Below are positions 15,677 to 24,700 of a stretch of 64,000 bases of DNA, piece by piece. Every line of letters begins with the position of its first letter. Within the stretch, counting starts at the first letter, position 1. Made by a program: the position numbers and the translations under genes. The DNA is from Paraburkholderia hiiakae (GTDB lineage: Bacteria > Pseudomonadota > Gammaproteobacteria > Burkholderiales > Burkholderiaceae), in the NCBI RefSeq assembly GCF_904848665.1, contig NZ_CAJHCQ010000008.1, positions 124,001 to 188,000 on the forward strand. The letters run 5' to 3'. Below the pieces are notes generated by a model that saw nothing but the letters and a program-made list of their open reading frames with translations, was not told the DNA's origin and made no database searches.

Positions 15677-16633
15677 TTATGCACCCTTCGCCCCGGCGCC
15701 ACTGATCTGCCCCTCTCGCAACCCCGACCGGTTCACGATCGTGAGCGCCGAAGCGATCATCGTGCTCAGATCGCTCATATTGCCCGGCACGATCAGCGTA
15801 TTGCCCTGCTTCGCGAGATTGGCGAAAGCATTCACGTACTGTTCGGCCACCTTCAGGTTGACGGCATCCATACCGCCCTGCGCCTGGATCGAGTTGCCGA
15901 CCTTCTGAATGGCCTGCGCGTTCGCCTCGGCCACGGCGAGAATGGCGGCCGCCTGACCCTGCGCCTGGTTGATGGCCGCCTGGCGCTCGCCTTCCGACTT
16001 CTGGATCGCCGCCTCGCGCGCCCCTGCCGCCAGGTTGATCTGCTCCTGCTTGCGGCCTTCCGAGGCCGCGATGAGCGCGCGCTTTTCCCGCTCGGCAGTG
16101 ATCTGCGCCTGCATGGCGTGCAAGATTTCCTTCGGCGGCGTCAGGTCCTTGATCTCGTAGCGCAACACTTTCACGCCCCAGTTCGAGGCGGCTTCGTCGA
16201 GCGACGAAACGACGCTATGGTTGATGAAGTCGCGTTCCTCGAAGGTCTTGTCGAGTTCGAGCTTGCCGATGACGGAGCGCAGCGTGGTCTGCGAAAGCTG
16301 TGTAATTGCGAACACGAAATTGCTCGACCCGTACGATGCCTTCATCGGATCGGTCACCTGGAAGTACAGCACGCCATCCACCTGAAGCTGTGTGTTGTCG
16401 CGCGTGATGCAAACCTGGCTCGGCACCTCGAGCGGAATCTCCTTGAGCACGTGCTTGTAGGCCACGCGATCCACGAACGGCAGCACGATCGTCAACCCAG
16501 GCGTGAGCGTGGCATGGTAGCGCCCAAGCCGTTCGAGCACCCAGGCATGCTGCTGCGGCACGATCTTGATGGTCTGCGCGATCAGCACGATGACGATCAC
16601 GAGCAGAATCAGGCCGACGACTGGGACTTGCAT
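15677..16633 (-). CDS. SPFH/Band 7 membrane protein (paraslipin, QmcA-like)
   Basis: A 318-residue protein with one N-terminal membrane segment (about residues 5-22). A Band 7 domain follows (VPQQHAWVLERLGRYHATLTPGL, then FVDRVAYKHVLKEIPLEVPSQ). Then comes a helical coiled-coil stretch rich in Ala/Glu/Gln (about 185-245) and a short C-terminal domain. It would assemble into oligomeric scaffolds at the cytoplasmic membrane. The nfeD gene sits 57 nt upstream on the same strand, the usual partner arrangement; both are thought to act together in membrane microdomain or protein quality control. Confidence 0.9.
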   Translation of the reverse strand: MQVPVVGLILLVIVIVLIAQTIKIVPQQHAWVLERLGRYHATLTPGLTIVLPFVDRVAYKHVLKEIPLEVPSQVCITRDNTQLQVDGVLYFQVTDPMKASYGSSNFVFAITQLSQTTLRSVIGKLELDKTFEERDFINHSVVSSLDEAASNWGVKVLRYEIKDLTPPKEILHAMQAQITAEREKRALIAASEGRKQEQINLAAGAREAAIQKSEGERQAAINQAQGQAAAILAVAEANAQAIQKVGNSIQAQGGMDAVNLKVAEQYVNAFANLAKQGNTLIVPGNMSDLSTMIASALTIVNRSGLREGQISGAGAKGA

Positions 16634-16690
16634 ACGGGACCTCCGTTCGCTTCTGTGTGGTTTGTTGGTGTGGTGATTGAATGCGGCCAG

Positions 16691-17176
16691 TCACGCGTGG
16701 CGCGCGCTGTCGCGAGCGCTGCCGGGGGCAGTCGATTCGCGCCGCTCGCGCTTCGCCGCGACAACCAGGCAACTCCCGCGCACCGCCGTGATTTCATAGA
16801 GCGGCGCATCTTCGGGCTCACCAGGTGCGAGTTCGACGTCCCACTCGGCGCCGCGATACATCGTGCGCGCGCGGCCGTCGCGCCACGCGGCGACGGCGAG
16901 TGTTGCGCCAATATCGAGGTTCACGCCCGGATCGGTCGAAGCGTCGGTCATGCGCCGACGGCGGCCGAAGCGCGAGCGCCGCAGCGTGACGACGCCCGCG
17001 AGCCCAACCACCGCCGCGACAATCAGCTGCACGTCGAGCTGCGCGCCAAGCTCATAGCTGAGCGCACCGGCGAGAAAGCCGAGCGCGATCATCAAGAGGT
17101 AGAAGGTGCCCGTCATCAGCTCCGCGACGATGAGCACGCCGGCAGCAATCCACCAGAACAAACCATGCGGACCCAC
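16691..17176 (-). CDS. NfeD-family membrane protein
   Basis: A 161-residue protein with two to three N-terminal hydrophobic segments (WWIAAGVLIVAELMTGTFYLLMIALGF and VQLIVAAVVGLAGVVTL). A C-terminal OB-fold follows, containing DIGATLAVAAW, RTMYRGAEWDVEL and LYEITAVRGSCLVV. This is the short NfeD1b form, without the N-terminal ClpP-like protease. The GTG start at 17176 has GGGAGG just upstream. It is paired with the downstream SPFH gene. The ppsA terminator hairpin lies immediately upstream of its Shine-Dalgarno. Confidence 0.88.
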   Translation of the reverse strand: MGPHGLFWWIAAGVLIVAELMTGTFYLLMIALGFLAGALSYELGAQLDVQLIVAAVVGLAGVVTLRRSRFGRRRRMTDASTDPGVNLDIGATLAVAAWRDGRARTMYRGAEWDVELAPGEPEDAPLYEITAVRGSCLVVAAKRERRESTAPGSARDSARHA

Positions 17177-17194
17177 GACGACCTCCCAAAGTAA

Positions 17195-17219
17195 AACACC
17201 CCGGATAGACCGGGGTGTT
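17195..17219 (-). terminator. Terminator of ppsA, just upstream of nfeD
   Basis: A 10-bp perfect stem (AACACCCCGG at 17195-17204, complement at 17210-17219) with a 5-nt loop. On the minus strand it is followed by TTTTACTTT. It lies 100 nt after the ppsA stop and only a few bases before the nfeD Shine-Dalgarno, so readthrough into nfeD would have to pass it. Confidence 0.72.
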
Positions 17220-17319
17220 ATAGCACGAAGCTGACACTTTTTTCCGAAGCGTGTAACGCCGCTCGGGAAGCCGCCTCAAGCTGCACATACGCCGAGGATT
17301 CACACCCTCGGCACCACGC

Positions 17320-19719
17320 TTACTTCGACTGCGACTTCGCCAGCTGCTGCCACGTCTCGATAACCGAGTCCGGGTTCAGCGAGATCGAAGCGATACCTTC
17401 TTCCGCGAGCCACTGGGCGAAGTCCGGATGGTCGGACGGGCCCTGACCGCAGATGCCGACGTACTTGTTCAGACGGCGGCAGGTTTCGATCGCGCGCTTG
17501 AGCATGAACTTCACGGCCGGATCGCGCTCGTCGAAGTCGACGGCAAGCAGTTCCATGCCCGAGTCCCGGTCGAGGCCGAGCGTAAGCTGCGTGAGGTCGT
17601 TCGAGCCGATCGAGAAGCCGTCGAAGTACTGCAGGAACTCTTCAGCAAGAATCGCGTTCGACGGCACTTCGCACATCATGATGAGCTTGAGATCGTTCAC
17701 GCCGCGCTTGAGGCCGAACTTCTCGAGCAGACCCACCACGCGCTCAGCTTGCTTGAGCGTGCGCACGAACGGCACCATGATCTCGACGTTCGCGAGACCC
17801 ATCTCTTCACGCACGCGCTTGAGCGCCACGCACTCCATTTCGAACGCCTGCGCGAAGTCCTCGGCGATGTAACGCGACGCGCCGCGGAAGCCCAGCATCG
17901 GGTTTTCTTCGTCCGGCTCGTAGCGCGAACCACCGATCAACTTCTTGTACTCGTTCGACTTGAAGTCGGACAGACGCACGATGACGGGCTTCGGATAGAA
18001 CGCCGCCGCGATCGTGGCGATGCCTTCCGTCAGCTTGTCGACGTAGAACGCGCGCGGCGATGCATGGCCGCGTGCAACGCTTTCCACGGCCTTCTTCAGG
18101 TCCGCGTCGACATTCGGGTACTCGAGAATCGCCTTCGGGTGCACACCGATGTTGTTGTTGATGATGAACTCGAGACGCGCGAGGCCAACACCTGCATTCG
18201 GCAGTTGCGAGAAGTCGAACGCGAGCTGCGGATTGCCGACGTTCATCATGATCTTGACCGGAATGGCCGGCAGCTCGCCACGCTGGACTTCGCTGACTTC
18301 GGTTTCGAGCAGACCGTCGTAGATGCGGCCTTCGTCGCCTTCCGCGCACGAAACCGTCACGAGCGCGCCGTCCTTCAGCACGTCGGTTGCGTCGCCGCAG
18401 CCCACGACTGCCGGCACGCCCAGCTCACGCGCGATGATCGCCGCGTGGCAGGTACGGCCGCCACGGTTCGTGACGATGGCCGAAGCGCGCTTCATCACCG
18501 GCTCCCAGTTCGGGTCGGTCATGTCGGCGACCAGCACGTCGCCCGGCTGCACGCGTTCCATTTCGGACGGATCGTGAATCACCTTCACGCGGCCCGCGCC
18601 GATCTTCTGGCCGATTGCGCGGCCCGTTGCGAGAACCTGCGACTGGCCCTTGAGCTTGAAGCGCTGCTCGACCTTACCCGCGGCCTGGCTCTTCACCGTC
18701 TCCGGACGCGCCTGGAGAATGAAGATCTTGCCGTCGAGGCCGTCCTTGCCCCACTCGATGTCCATCGGACGCTGGTAATGCTTTTCGATGATGACGGCGT
18801 ACTTGGCCAGCTCGATCACGTCTTCGTCGGTGATCGAGAAGCGGTTGCGCTGCTCGTGCGAGACGTCGACCGTCTTCACGCGGCCCGGCTCGCCCGGCTG
18901 CGTGAATTCCATCTTGATGAGCTTCGAGCCGATCGAGCGGCGGATGATCGGAGCCTTGCCCTGAGCGAGCGTGGTCTTGAAGACGTAGAACTCGTCCGGA
19001 TTCACGGCGCCCTGCACGACCGTTTCACCGAGGCCGTAGCTCGACGTGATGAACACGGCGTCCTTGAAGCCCGATTCCGTGTCCAGCGTGAACATCACGC
19101 CCGCGGCGCCGCGGTCCGAACGAACCATGCGCTGCACGCCGGCCGAAAGTGCGACTTCGGCGTGGGTGAAACCCTTGTGGACACGATAGGAAATAGCGCG
19201 GTCGTTGTAGAGCGACGCGAACACGTGCTTGAGGCGATCGAGCACGTCTTCGATGCCCACCACGTTGAGGTAGCTTTCCTGCTGACCGGCAAACGATGCG
19301 TCGGGCAAGTCTTCCGCCGTTGCCGACGAACGCACGGCGAACGACAGCTCAGACGGCGAACCGTTCTGGAGCGTCACAAAACCGGCGCGGATGTCCGCTT
19401 CGAGCTTCGGCTGCAGCGGCGCGTCGATGATCCATTGACGGATCTCCTTGCCAGCTTCGGCCAGCGCCTTCACGTCGTCGACGTCGAACGTCTCCAGACG
19501 AGCAGCGATCCGTTCGGTCAGGTTGTTATGGTTCAGGAAGTCGCGGAAGGCGAGCGCGGTCGTCGCGAAGCCCGTGGGGACACGCACGCCTGCTTCAGCC
19601 AACTGGCTGATCATTTCGCCGAGCGAGGCGTTCTTGCCGCCCACGATCTCGACATCGGTCATCCGCAACTGCTCGAAAGGCACTACATACGCCTGATCCT
19701 TGGCAACGGTGTTAGTCAT
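17320..19719 (-). CDS. ppsA: Phosphoenolpyruvate synthase (pyruvate, water dikinase)
   Basis: A 799-residue gluconeogenic enzyme making PEP from pyruvate and ATP. Order of domains: nucleotide-binding domain (GGKNASLGEM start; RSSATAEDLPDASFAGQQ), phosphohistidine domain with catalytic His425 in TNRGGRTCHAAI, and the PEP/pyruvate barrel ending with the catalytic Cys757 in GICGQGPSDHP. The ATG at 19719 follows AGGGGC; the open frame reaches 19854 but that part is unconserved. It diverges from ppsR, which encodes its regulator. Confidence 0.97.
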   Translation of the reverse strand: MTNTVAKDQAYVVPFEQLRMTDVEIVGGKNASLGEMISQLAEAGVRVPTGFATTALAFRDFLNHNNLTERIAARLETFDVDDVKALAEAGKEIRQWIIDAPLQPKLEADIRAGFVTLQNGSPSELSFAVRSSATAEDLPDASFAGQQESYLNVVGIEDVLDRLKHVFASLYNDRAISYRVHKGFTHAEVALSAGVQRMVRSDRGAAGVMFTLDTESGFKDAVFITSSYGLGETVVQGAVNPDEFYVFKTTLAQGKAPIIRRSIGSKLIKMEFTQPGEPGRVKTVDVSHEQRNRFSITDEDVIELAKYAVIIEKHYQRPMDIEWGKDGLDGKIFILQARPETVKSQAAGKVEQRFKLKGQSQVLATGRAIGQKIGAGRVKVIHDPSEMERVQPGDVLVADMTDPNWEPVMKRASAIVTNRGGRTCHAAIIARELGVPAVVGCGDATDVLKDGALVTVSCAEGDEGRIYDGLLETEVSEVQRGELPAIPVKIMMNVGNPQLAFDFSQLPNAGVGLARLEFIINNNIGVHPKAILEYPNVDADLKKAVESVARGHASPRAFYVDKLTEGIATIAAAFYPKPVIVRLSDFKSNEYKKLIGGSRYEPDEENPMLGFRGASRYIAEDFAQAFEMECVALKRVREEMGLANVEIMVPFVRTLKQAERVVGLLEKFGLKRGVNDLKLIMMCEVPSNAILAEEFLQYFDGFSIGSNDLTQLTLGLDRDSGMELLAVDFDERDPAVKFMLKRAIETCRRLNKYVGICGQGPSDHPDFAQWLAEEGIASISLNPDSVIETWQQLAKSQSK

Positions 19720-19848
19720 ACAAGCCCCTAAGTGTGAAAAAAATTCACGATTGCGCAAGTGGGCTCGAACGCGGTCCGCCCATTGGAAGCGGATTCGCGT
19801 CTTGCGCAACCTGTTGGAGAAGCAATCGCTCACGTGACACGAGCGAAG

Positions 19849-19863
19849 TTCCATTTAATGGAA
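19849..19863. promoter_or_regulatory. Palindrome TTCCATTTAATGGAA
   Basis: 6-bp perfect arms (TTCCAT/ATGGAA) around a 3-nt TTA centre, about 130 nt upstream of ppsA and just downstream of its candidate -10. It is AT-rich against a GC-rich background. It could be an operator for ppsA; the factor is unknown. Confidence 0.4.
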
Positions 19864-19882
19864 AAGCACGAAGATGCGCGCG

Positions 19883-19912
19883 ATTACATGGAGTTAGACG
19901 GAATCGCTGCAA
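19883..19912 (-). promoter_or_regulatory. ppsA: Candidate ppsA promoter
   Basis: On the minus strand TTGCAG (19907-19912), an 18-nt spacer and TGTAAT (19883-19888). It would give a leader of about 155 nt that includes the palindrome at 19849-19863. Confidence 0.35.
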
Positions 19913-19966
19913 ATTGACACCAGAATGCGCCGTGATAGGCGACCGTTTGGCGCGGTTGCACTGCAA

Positions 19967-19995
19967 TTGCTTATCCAACAGGTTGCCGCTATTCT
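19967..19995 (+). promoter_or_regulatory. ppsR: Candidate ppsR promoter
   Basis: TTGCTT (19967-19972), a 17-nt spacer and TATTCT (19990-19995), about 120 nt ahead of the ppsR ATG. It supports a start at 20121 rather than further upstream. Confidence 0.45.
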
Positions 19996-20120
19996 ACCGT
20001 GCCGACTTCCGAATTTGTGCCAGTCGGCGAGAATTGCCCCTCGGTCCAGCCGGACGGGGCTTTCCGGGCGCCCAAGCCTGTCCCGAGCGGCCCTGCAGCT
20101 CACGTACCCAGCCTCAACCG

Positions 20121-20936
20121 ATGCCGCCTACCGTATTCATCGTCTCCGACGGTACCGGGATCACTGCCGAAACTTTCGCGCATTCGATCCTGTCGCAGTT
20201 CGATCAGAAATTCCGCCTCGTGCGCGTGCCCTTTGTCGATTCGTCCGAGAAGGCCTACTCGACCGCCGAGAAGATCAACGAAGCCGCCGTGCAGGAAGGC
20301 CGCCGCCCGATCGTGTTCACGACGCTCGTGGACAGCAACTCGAACGAGATCGTCAAACGCGCAAATGCGCTCGTGATGGACATGTTCCAGACCTTCGTGG
20401 AGCCGCTCGAGCAGGAGCTTGAGCTCAAGTCGAGCCACGCGATGGGTCGCGGCCACCAGAACGCCGACACCGACGAATACAAGAACCGTATCGAGGCGAT
20501 CAACTTCTCGCTCGCCCACGACGACGGCCAGTCCGACCGCAATCTCGCCGACGCCGACGTAATCCTCGTAGGCGTGTCGCGCAGCGGCAAGACGCCTACG
20601 AGCCTTTATCTCGCGATGCAGTACGGCGTGAAGGCCGCGAACTATCCGCTCATTCCCGACGACTTCGAGCGCGGCAAGCTGCCGAATGCGTTGCTTTCGC
20701 ATCGTACGAAGATCTTCGGTCTCTCGATCGATCCTCAGCGTCTCACCGAGATCCGCAACGAGCGGCGCCCGGGCAGCAAATACGCCGCGCTGGAAAACTG
20801 CCGCTATGAAGTGAACGAAGCCGAGGCGATGATGCGCCGCGAAGGCATCAAGTGGCTCTCGTCGACGCACAAGTCGATCGAGGAAATCGCCACCACGATC
20901 CTGCAGGAAATCCGCATCGACAAGCCGTCGTATTGA
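20121..20936 (+). CDS. ppsR: PEP synthase regulatory protein (DUF299 kinase/phosphotransferase)
   Basis: A 271-residue bifunctional enzyme. By homology it inactivates PEP synthase by ADP-dependent threonine phosphorylation and reactivates it by Pi-dependent dephosphorylation. It starts PPTVFIVSDGTGITAETFAHSILSQF. It carries the P-loop GVSRSGKTP (151-159) and the conserved FGLSIDPQRLTEIRNERRPGSKYA segment. Length is the family norm. It is divergent from ppsA, the expected arrangement in Burkholderiaceae. Confidence 0.96.
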   Translation: MPPTVFIVSDGTGITAETFAHSILSQFDQKFRLVRVPFVDSSEKAYSTAEKINEAAVQEGRRPIVFTTLVDSNSNEIVKRANALVMDMFQTFVEPLEQELELKSSHAMGRGHQNADTDEYKNRIEAINFSLAHDDGQSDRNLADADVILVGVSRSGKTPTSLYLAMQYGVKAANYPLIPDDFERGKLPNALLSHRTKIFGLSIDPQRLTEIRNERRPGSKYAALENCRYEVNEAEAMMRREGIKWLSSTHKSIEEIATTILQEIRIDKPSY

Positions 20937-20958
20937 AACAACGGCCTGCCCGAAACTA

Positions 20959-20988
20959 AAAAGCCCGCGTCACGACGCGGGCTTTTTT
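20959..20988 (+). terminator. Rho-independent terminator of ppsR
   Basis: A 10-bp stem AAGCCCGCGT/ACGCGGGCTT (20961-20970, 20975-20984) with loop CACG, followed by TTTTAT and preceded by an A-run. It can serve both ppsR and the convergent methyltransferase gene. Confidence 0.93.
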
Positions 20989-21008
20989 ATTGCTAGCTGC
21001 TCCGAGCG

Positions 21009-21794
21009 TCAACGCGCGTGCCGCTGCTGCCGGCATTGCTCGAACACACACACAGCCGCCGCCGCTGCGACGTTGAGCGATTCCATTCCGCCCGGCTGCG
21101 GAATCGTCACGCGCAGCGCCGCCGCGTCGCGCCATACCTGCGAAACGCCCGCCCCTTCGTTGCCGAACACCCATGCGACCTGGCCCGTGAGATCGGCCTC
21201 GTCGATCGCCTGCGCTCCGTGCGAATCGGTGATGACGACCGGCACGCCCAGCATCTCGACGAGCGCTTCGGCATCCACGTTCTCGAACACCTGCAGGACG
21301 AAGTGCGCACCCATTGCCGAGCGCAGCACCTTCGACGACCACGCGTAGGCCGTGCCCGGCGTGCAAAAGACTCGGTCGATGCCAGCGGCTGCCGCGCTGC
21401 GAAGAATAGAGCCGACGTTGCCGGCGTCCTGCAATCCGTCGAGCACGAGGCAAGTCGATCCGACACGCTCGGGCAACTGGGCTTCCGGCATATCGACGAG
21501 CAACAGCAGCCCCACGCCATGCACGACGTTCGAAAGTTGCCCGAAGAGCGCGTCGGGCAGGGAGATCACGCGGCGCTCGTCCACGCGGGCGACGATGGCC
21601 TGTGCCTCTTCATGCGTGAGCGCGCCTTCGGTCACCACGCAGTATTCGGGCTGCGAGCCGCCATCGAGCCACGCGCTCGCGAGGTGGAAACCTTCAAGCA
21701 AAGCCTGATGACTGCGCCGCTGTTGATGCGTCGAGCCGGCCAGCGCCTTCAGACGCTTGTAGAGCGGATTGTCGCGCGAGGTAATGGCTTTCAC
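21009..21794 (-). CDS. RNA 2'-O-methyltransferase, SpoU/TrmH family
   Basis: A 261-residue SPOUT enzyme using S-adenosylmethionine. The N-terminal substrate-binding part starts KAITSRDNPLYKRLKAL. The knotted catalytic domain has all three SpoU motifs: DGLQDAGNVGSILRSA (motif 1, about 118-133), VFGNEGAGVS (motif 2) and IPQPGGMESLNVAAAAAV (motif 3). The target is likely a 23S rRNA ribose (RlmB-like) but cannot be fixed from sequence. It follows rnhB by 103 nt on the same strand. Confidence 0.9.
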   Translation of the reverse strand: MKAITSRDNPLYKRLKALAGSTHQQRRSHQALLEGFHLASAWLDGGSQPEYCVVTEGALTHEEAQAIVARVDERRVISLPDALFGQLSNVVHGVGLLLLVDMPEAQLPERVGSTCLVLDGLQDAGNVGSILRSAAAAGIDRVFCTPGTAYAWSSKVLRSAMGAHFVLQVFENVDAEALVEMLGVPVVITDSHGAQAIDEADLTGQVAWVFGNEGAGVSQVWRDAAALRVTIPQPGGMESLNVAAAAAVCVFEQCRQQRHAR

Positions 21795-21897
21795 GGGCGG
21801 GCCTGGCGTGTCAAATGAGGATCGAGAGAAAGAAAAACGGCGGCGCCTGTACTACGCGAAACGGTGCCGGCTCGCGTGCGACGCCGTCAGCGGCGGC

Positions 21898-22671
21898 TCA
21901 AGGCAGTGGCGCGAAGGCGTCGCCTGCTTCGAGGCCGGCGGCGGCGACCGCCGTTGCTGCACCGGCCACGACGATCCCGTGCAACGCGTACGCGTCACGC
22001 ACGGGCGCGAACGAGCGCCGGTGATGCTCGCACGGACCATGCACGCGCAACGCTTCGAGATGCTGCGGCGTGCCGTAGCCCGCGTGGGCGTCGAAACCGT
22101 AATGCGGATGGACCTGGTGCAGATCGACGAGCATGCGGTCGCGCGTGACCTTCGCGATGATCGACGCCGCCGAAATGCTCGGCACGAGCGCGTCGCCGCC
22201 AATCACCGCTTCGCTGCGCACTGGCATCACCGGGCAGCGATTGCCATCGATCTTCGCAAGTGTCGGCACGATGCTCAAGCCTTCGACGGCGCGCCGCATC
22301 GCCAGCATCGTTGCGTGCAGGATGTTGAGCGTATCGATTTCCTCGACACTCGCCGAGGCGACGCACCACGCGAGCGAGCGTTCGACTATGCGCTCATAGA
22401 GCGCTTCGCGCGCTTGCGCCATCAACACCTTCGAATCGTCGAGCCCTCGAATCGGCCGCGCCGGATCGAGAATCACGGCCGCCGCGACCACAGGCCCGGC
22501 GAGCGGCCCGCGCCCCGCCTCGTCCACGCCGCAAATCACATCGTCTGGCGACTCGAACAGCAGCCCGGCTTGCCGCGCTGCCTTGCGGCGCGCGGCGAGC
22601 TTGAGTGCCGCCTGCGACGGCGGCTTTTTCACGGCCGGCGCTTTCGCGCGCTTGATCGCACCCTCGCTCAT
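21898..22671 (-). CDS. rnhB: Ribonuclease HII
   Basis: A 257-residue endonuclease cutting RNA in RNA-DNA hybrids and at misincorporated ribonucleotides. Active-site acidic residues are visible in CGVDEAGRGPLAGPV (DE), LDDSK and later VTRDRM; HPHYGFDAHAGYGTPQHLEAL is the family signature. An N-terminal Lys/Ala-rich extension of about 40 residues and a short Ala-rich C-terminus make it longer than the E. coli form (198). The ATG overlaps the lpxB stop by 4 nt, so they are coupled. Confidence 0.96.
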   Translation of the reverse strand: MSEGAIKRAKAPAVKKPPSQAALKLAARRKAARQAGLLFESPDDVICGVDEAGRGPLAGPVVAAAVILDPARPIRGLDDSKVLMAQAREALYERIVERSLAWCVASASVEEIDTLNILHATMLAMRRAVEGLSIVPTLAKIDGNRCPVMPVRSEAVIGGDALVPSISAASIIAKVTRDRMLVDLHQVHPHYGFDAHAGYGTPQHLEALRVHGPCEHHRRSFAPVRDAYALHGIVVAGAATAVAAAGLEAGDAFAPLP

Positions 22672-23837
22672 GCCCGCCCCTTGCGGCGTTCGACGATGCT
22701 CGCGACCACTTCGGCCGCGCGCTCCGCGGTGTTCTGGCGCAGGGTCAGATGCATCTGCGTGAACACCTCGGTCAGCGTGCGCCGGTTTGCCTCGTCCTGC
22801 AACTGCGTGAGCGTCGCGTCGGCAAGCGCCTCCGGCGTCGCGAAGTGTTGCAGGATTTCCGGCACGACGAAGCGGCCCGCGAGAATGTTCGGCAGGCCCA
22901 CGTAAGGCAGATAGGCCTGGCGGCGCATGATCTGCCCCGTGAGCCAGGGCACCTTGTACGAGATGACCATCGGCTTCTTGAGGAGCGCCGCTTCGAGCGT
23001 GACGGTGCCGCTTTTCACGAGGATCGCGTCGGCGGCCGTCATGGCGAGCTGCGACTGCCCATCGATGATCGTGAGCGCGAGGCCCTGGTGCGCGTTCGCG
23101 AGTTCCTGCAACTGTGCGTGGATAGCGGGCGTCGCCGCCGGCATCACGAAGCGCAGCGCCGGCTCGCGCCGCTGCATGATCTGCATCGCGTCGAAGAAGG
23201 TCGGCCCGATCAGGTTGATTTCCGAGCGGCGGCTGCCCGGCAGCACCGCAATCACCGGGCCGCCTTCCGGCAGGCCAAGCGTGCGACGCGCGCCGGTCAT
23301 GTCCGGTTCGAGCGGAATCTCGTCGGCGAGCGGATGGCCCACATACGAAGCCGCCACCCCAGCCTTCTCAAGGAGCGCCGTTTCGAACGGAAACACGCAC
23401 AGCATGTGATCCACAGCCTTCTGGATCTTCTTGATGCGACCGCCACGCCACGCCCAGATCGACGGGCAGACGAAATGGATCGTCGGGATGCCCGCGTCGC
23501 GCAGCGCGTGCTCCAGACCGAAGTTGAAGTCGGGCGCATCCACGCCGATGAAGGCGTCAGGCGGTTCGGCCAGCAACTGATGCTTGAGCTCGTTGCGGAT
23601 GCGCAGAATCTCGGGAATGTGCCGCAGCGCCTCGACGTAGCCGCGCACCGAGAGCTTTTCCATCGGCCAGTGCGCATCGAAGCCGGCGGCCATCATGCGC
23701 GGGCCGCCAATTCCGTAGTACTGCGTAGTGTCGGGCAAGCGGGCCTTGAGACCCGCAAGGAGCGATGCCGCGAGCAGGTCGCCGGACGGCTCGCCGGCGA
23801 CCATCGCGAGGCGCAGCGGACGCGTTTGCAGCGCCAT
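22668..23837 (-). CDS. lpxB: Lipid-A-disaccharide synthase
   Basis: A 389-residue peripheral-membrane glycosyltransferase (GT19) that joins UDP-diacylglucosamine and lipid X into the lipid A disaccharide. It begins LRLAMVAGEPSGDLLAASLLAGL, and has YYGIGGPRMMAAGF, VCPSIWAWRGGRIKKI, and the donor-site region VLPGSRRSEI and SGTVTLEAALLKKPMVISYK. Length is typical. It is 3 nt downstream of lpxA and overlaps rnhB, within the lipid A operon. Confidence 0.97.
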   Translation of the reverse strand: MALQTRPLRLAMVAGEPSGDLLAASLLAGLKARLPDTTQYYGIGGPRMMAAGFDAHWPMEKLSVRGYVEALRHIPEILRIRNELKHQLLAEPPDAFIGVDAPDFNFGLEHALRDAGIPTIHFVCPSIWAWRGGRIKKIQKAVDHMLCVFPFETALLEKAGVAASYVGHPLADEIPLEPDMTGARRTLGLPEGGPVIAVLPGSRRSEINLIGPTFFDAMQIMQRREPALRFVMPAATPAIHAQLQELANAHQGLALTIIDGQSQLAMTAADAILVKSGTVTLEAALLKKPMVISYKVPWLTGQIMRRQAYLPYVGLPNILAGRFVVPEILQHFATPEALADATLTQLQDEANRRTLTEVFTQMHLTLRQNTAERAAEVVASIVERRKGRA

Positions 23838-23840
23838 CGA

Positions 23841-24629
23841 TCAGCGAATGATGCCGCGTTGCGACTGCTCGACGAAGTCGAGCAGCGCCTTCACGTGCAC
23901 GTCGCCATCGCCGCCCGCCTGCGCGAGATCGGCGAGCTGCACCTTCGCCTCTTCGAGCGAGAGCCCGTTCTTGTAGAGCGTGCGATACGCCGAGCGCAGC
24001 GCGGAAATCGCGTCGGGCGAGAAGCCGCGGCGGCGCAGACCTTCGACGTTGATGCCGTGCGGCACCGCCTTGTTCCCGGCGGCAATCACGAACGGCGGCA
24101 CGTCCTGCACGAGCGCCGACGCGCCGCCGACCATCGAATGCGTGCCAATGCGCACGAACTGGTGCACGCCGGTCATGCCGCCGACGATCGCGTGGTCGTC
24201 GACGATCACGTGGCCCGCGAGCTGCGCGTTGCTCGACATGATGACGTTGTTGCCCAGACGGCAGTCGTGACCCACGTGCACATAGGCCATGATCCAGTTG
24301 TCGTCGCCGATGATCGTGACGCCGGTGTCCTGCACCGTGCCCGTATGCAGCGTCGTGAACTCGCGGATGGTGTTGCGGTTGCCGATCACGAGCCTCGTGG
24401 GTTCGCCCCTGTACTTCATATCCTGCGGACGGCCGCCGATCGACGCGTAGTGGCCGATCGTGTTGTCCTCGCCAATCGACGTGTGGCCTTCCAGCACGCT
24501 ATGCGAGCCGACCTGCGTGCGCGCACCGATGGTGACGTTCGCACCGATGACCGCGAACGGCCCGATTTCGACCGATTCGTCGATCTGCGCGCCCGACTCG
24601 ACGACCGCGGTGGGATGGATCCTGCTCAT
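23841..24629 (-). CDS. lpxA: UDP-N-acetylglucosamine acyltransferase
   Basis: A 262-residue cytoplasmic trimer that puts the first 3-hydroxyacyl chain on UDP-GlcNAc. The left-handed beta-helix hexapeptide repeats (IGPFAVIGANVTIGARTQVG) run to about residue 190. The catalytic His lies in AYVHVGHDCRLGNN, and a helical C-terminal domain follows (GLRRRGFSPDAISALRSAYR). Length equals E. coli LpxA. The ATG at 24629 is clear; a longer open frame upstream runs through fabZ in another frame and is not real. Confidence 0.97.
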   Translation of the reverse strand: MSRIHPTAVVESGAQIDESVEIGPFAVIGANVTIGARTQVGSHSVLEGHTSIGEDNTIGHYASIGGRPQDMKYRGEPTRLVIGNRNTIREFTTLHTGTVQDTGVTIIGDDNWIMAYVHVGHDCRLGNNVIMSSNAQLAGHVIVDDHAIVGGMTGVHQFVRIGTHSMVGGASALVQDVPPFVIAAGNKAVPHGINVEGLRRRGFSPDAISALRSAYRTLYKNGLSLEEAKVQLADLAQAGGDGDVHVKALLDFVEQSQRGIIR

Positions 24630-24700
24630 TCGTCCTCGCTCTCCGATTCTGTTTCCGTGCGGCGGCGCCTCGAGGTCAAGGCGCGCCGCGGCGGCGCTTC

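Larger units (their letters stand above)
19720..20120. other. Divergent ppsA-ppsR intergenic region
   Basis: 401 nt without a gene I can support. The ppsR frame is open through it, but there is no family similarity before the ATG at 20121. It holds candidate promoters for both genes and a 15-bp palindrome (each listed separately). Confidence 0.6.

Noticed and set aside
17428..19731. A 767-codon frame opposite ppsA
   Set aside because: Antisense shadow of a highly biased gene; no recognisable motif.
19734..20120. N-terminal extension of ppsR (129 codons)
   Set aside because: Composition lacks the gene's bias, a -35/-10 pair lies inside it, and the remaining 271 residues already equal the full family length.
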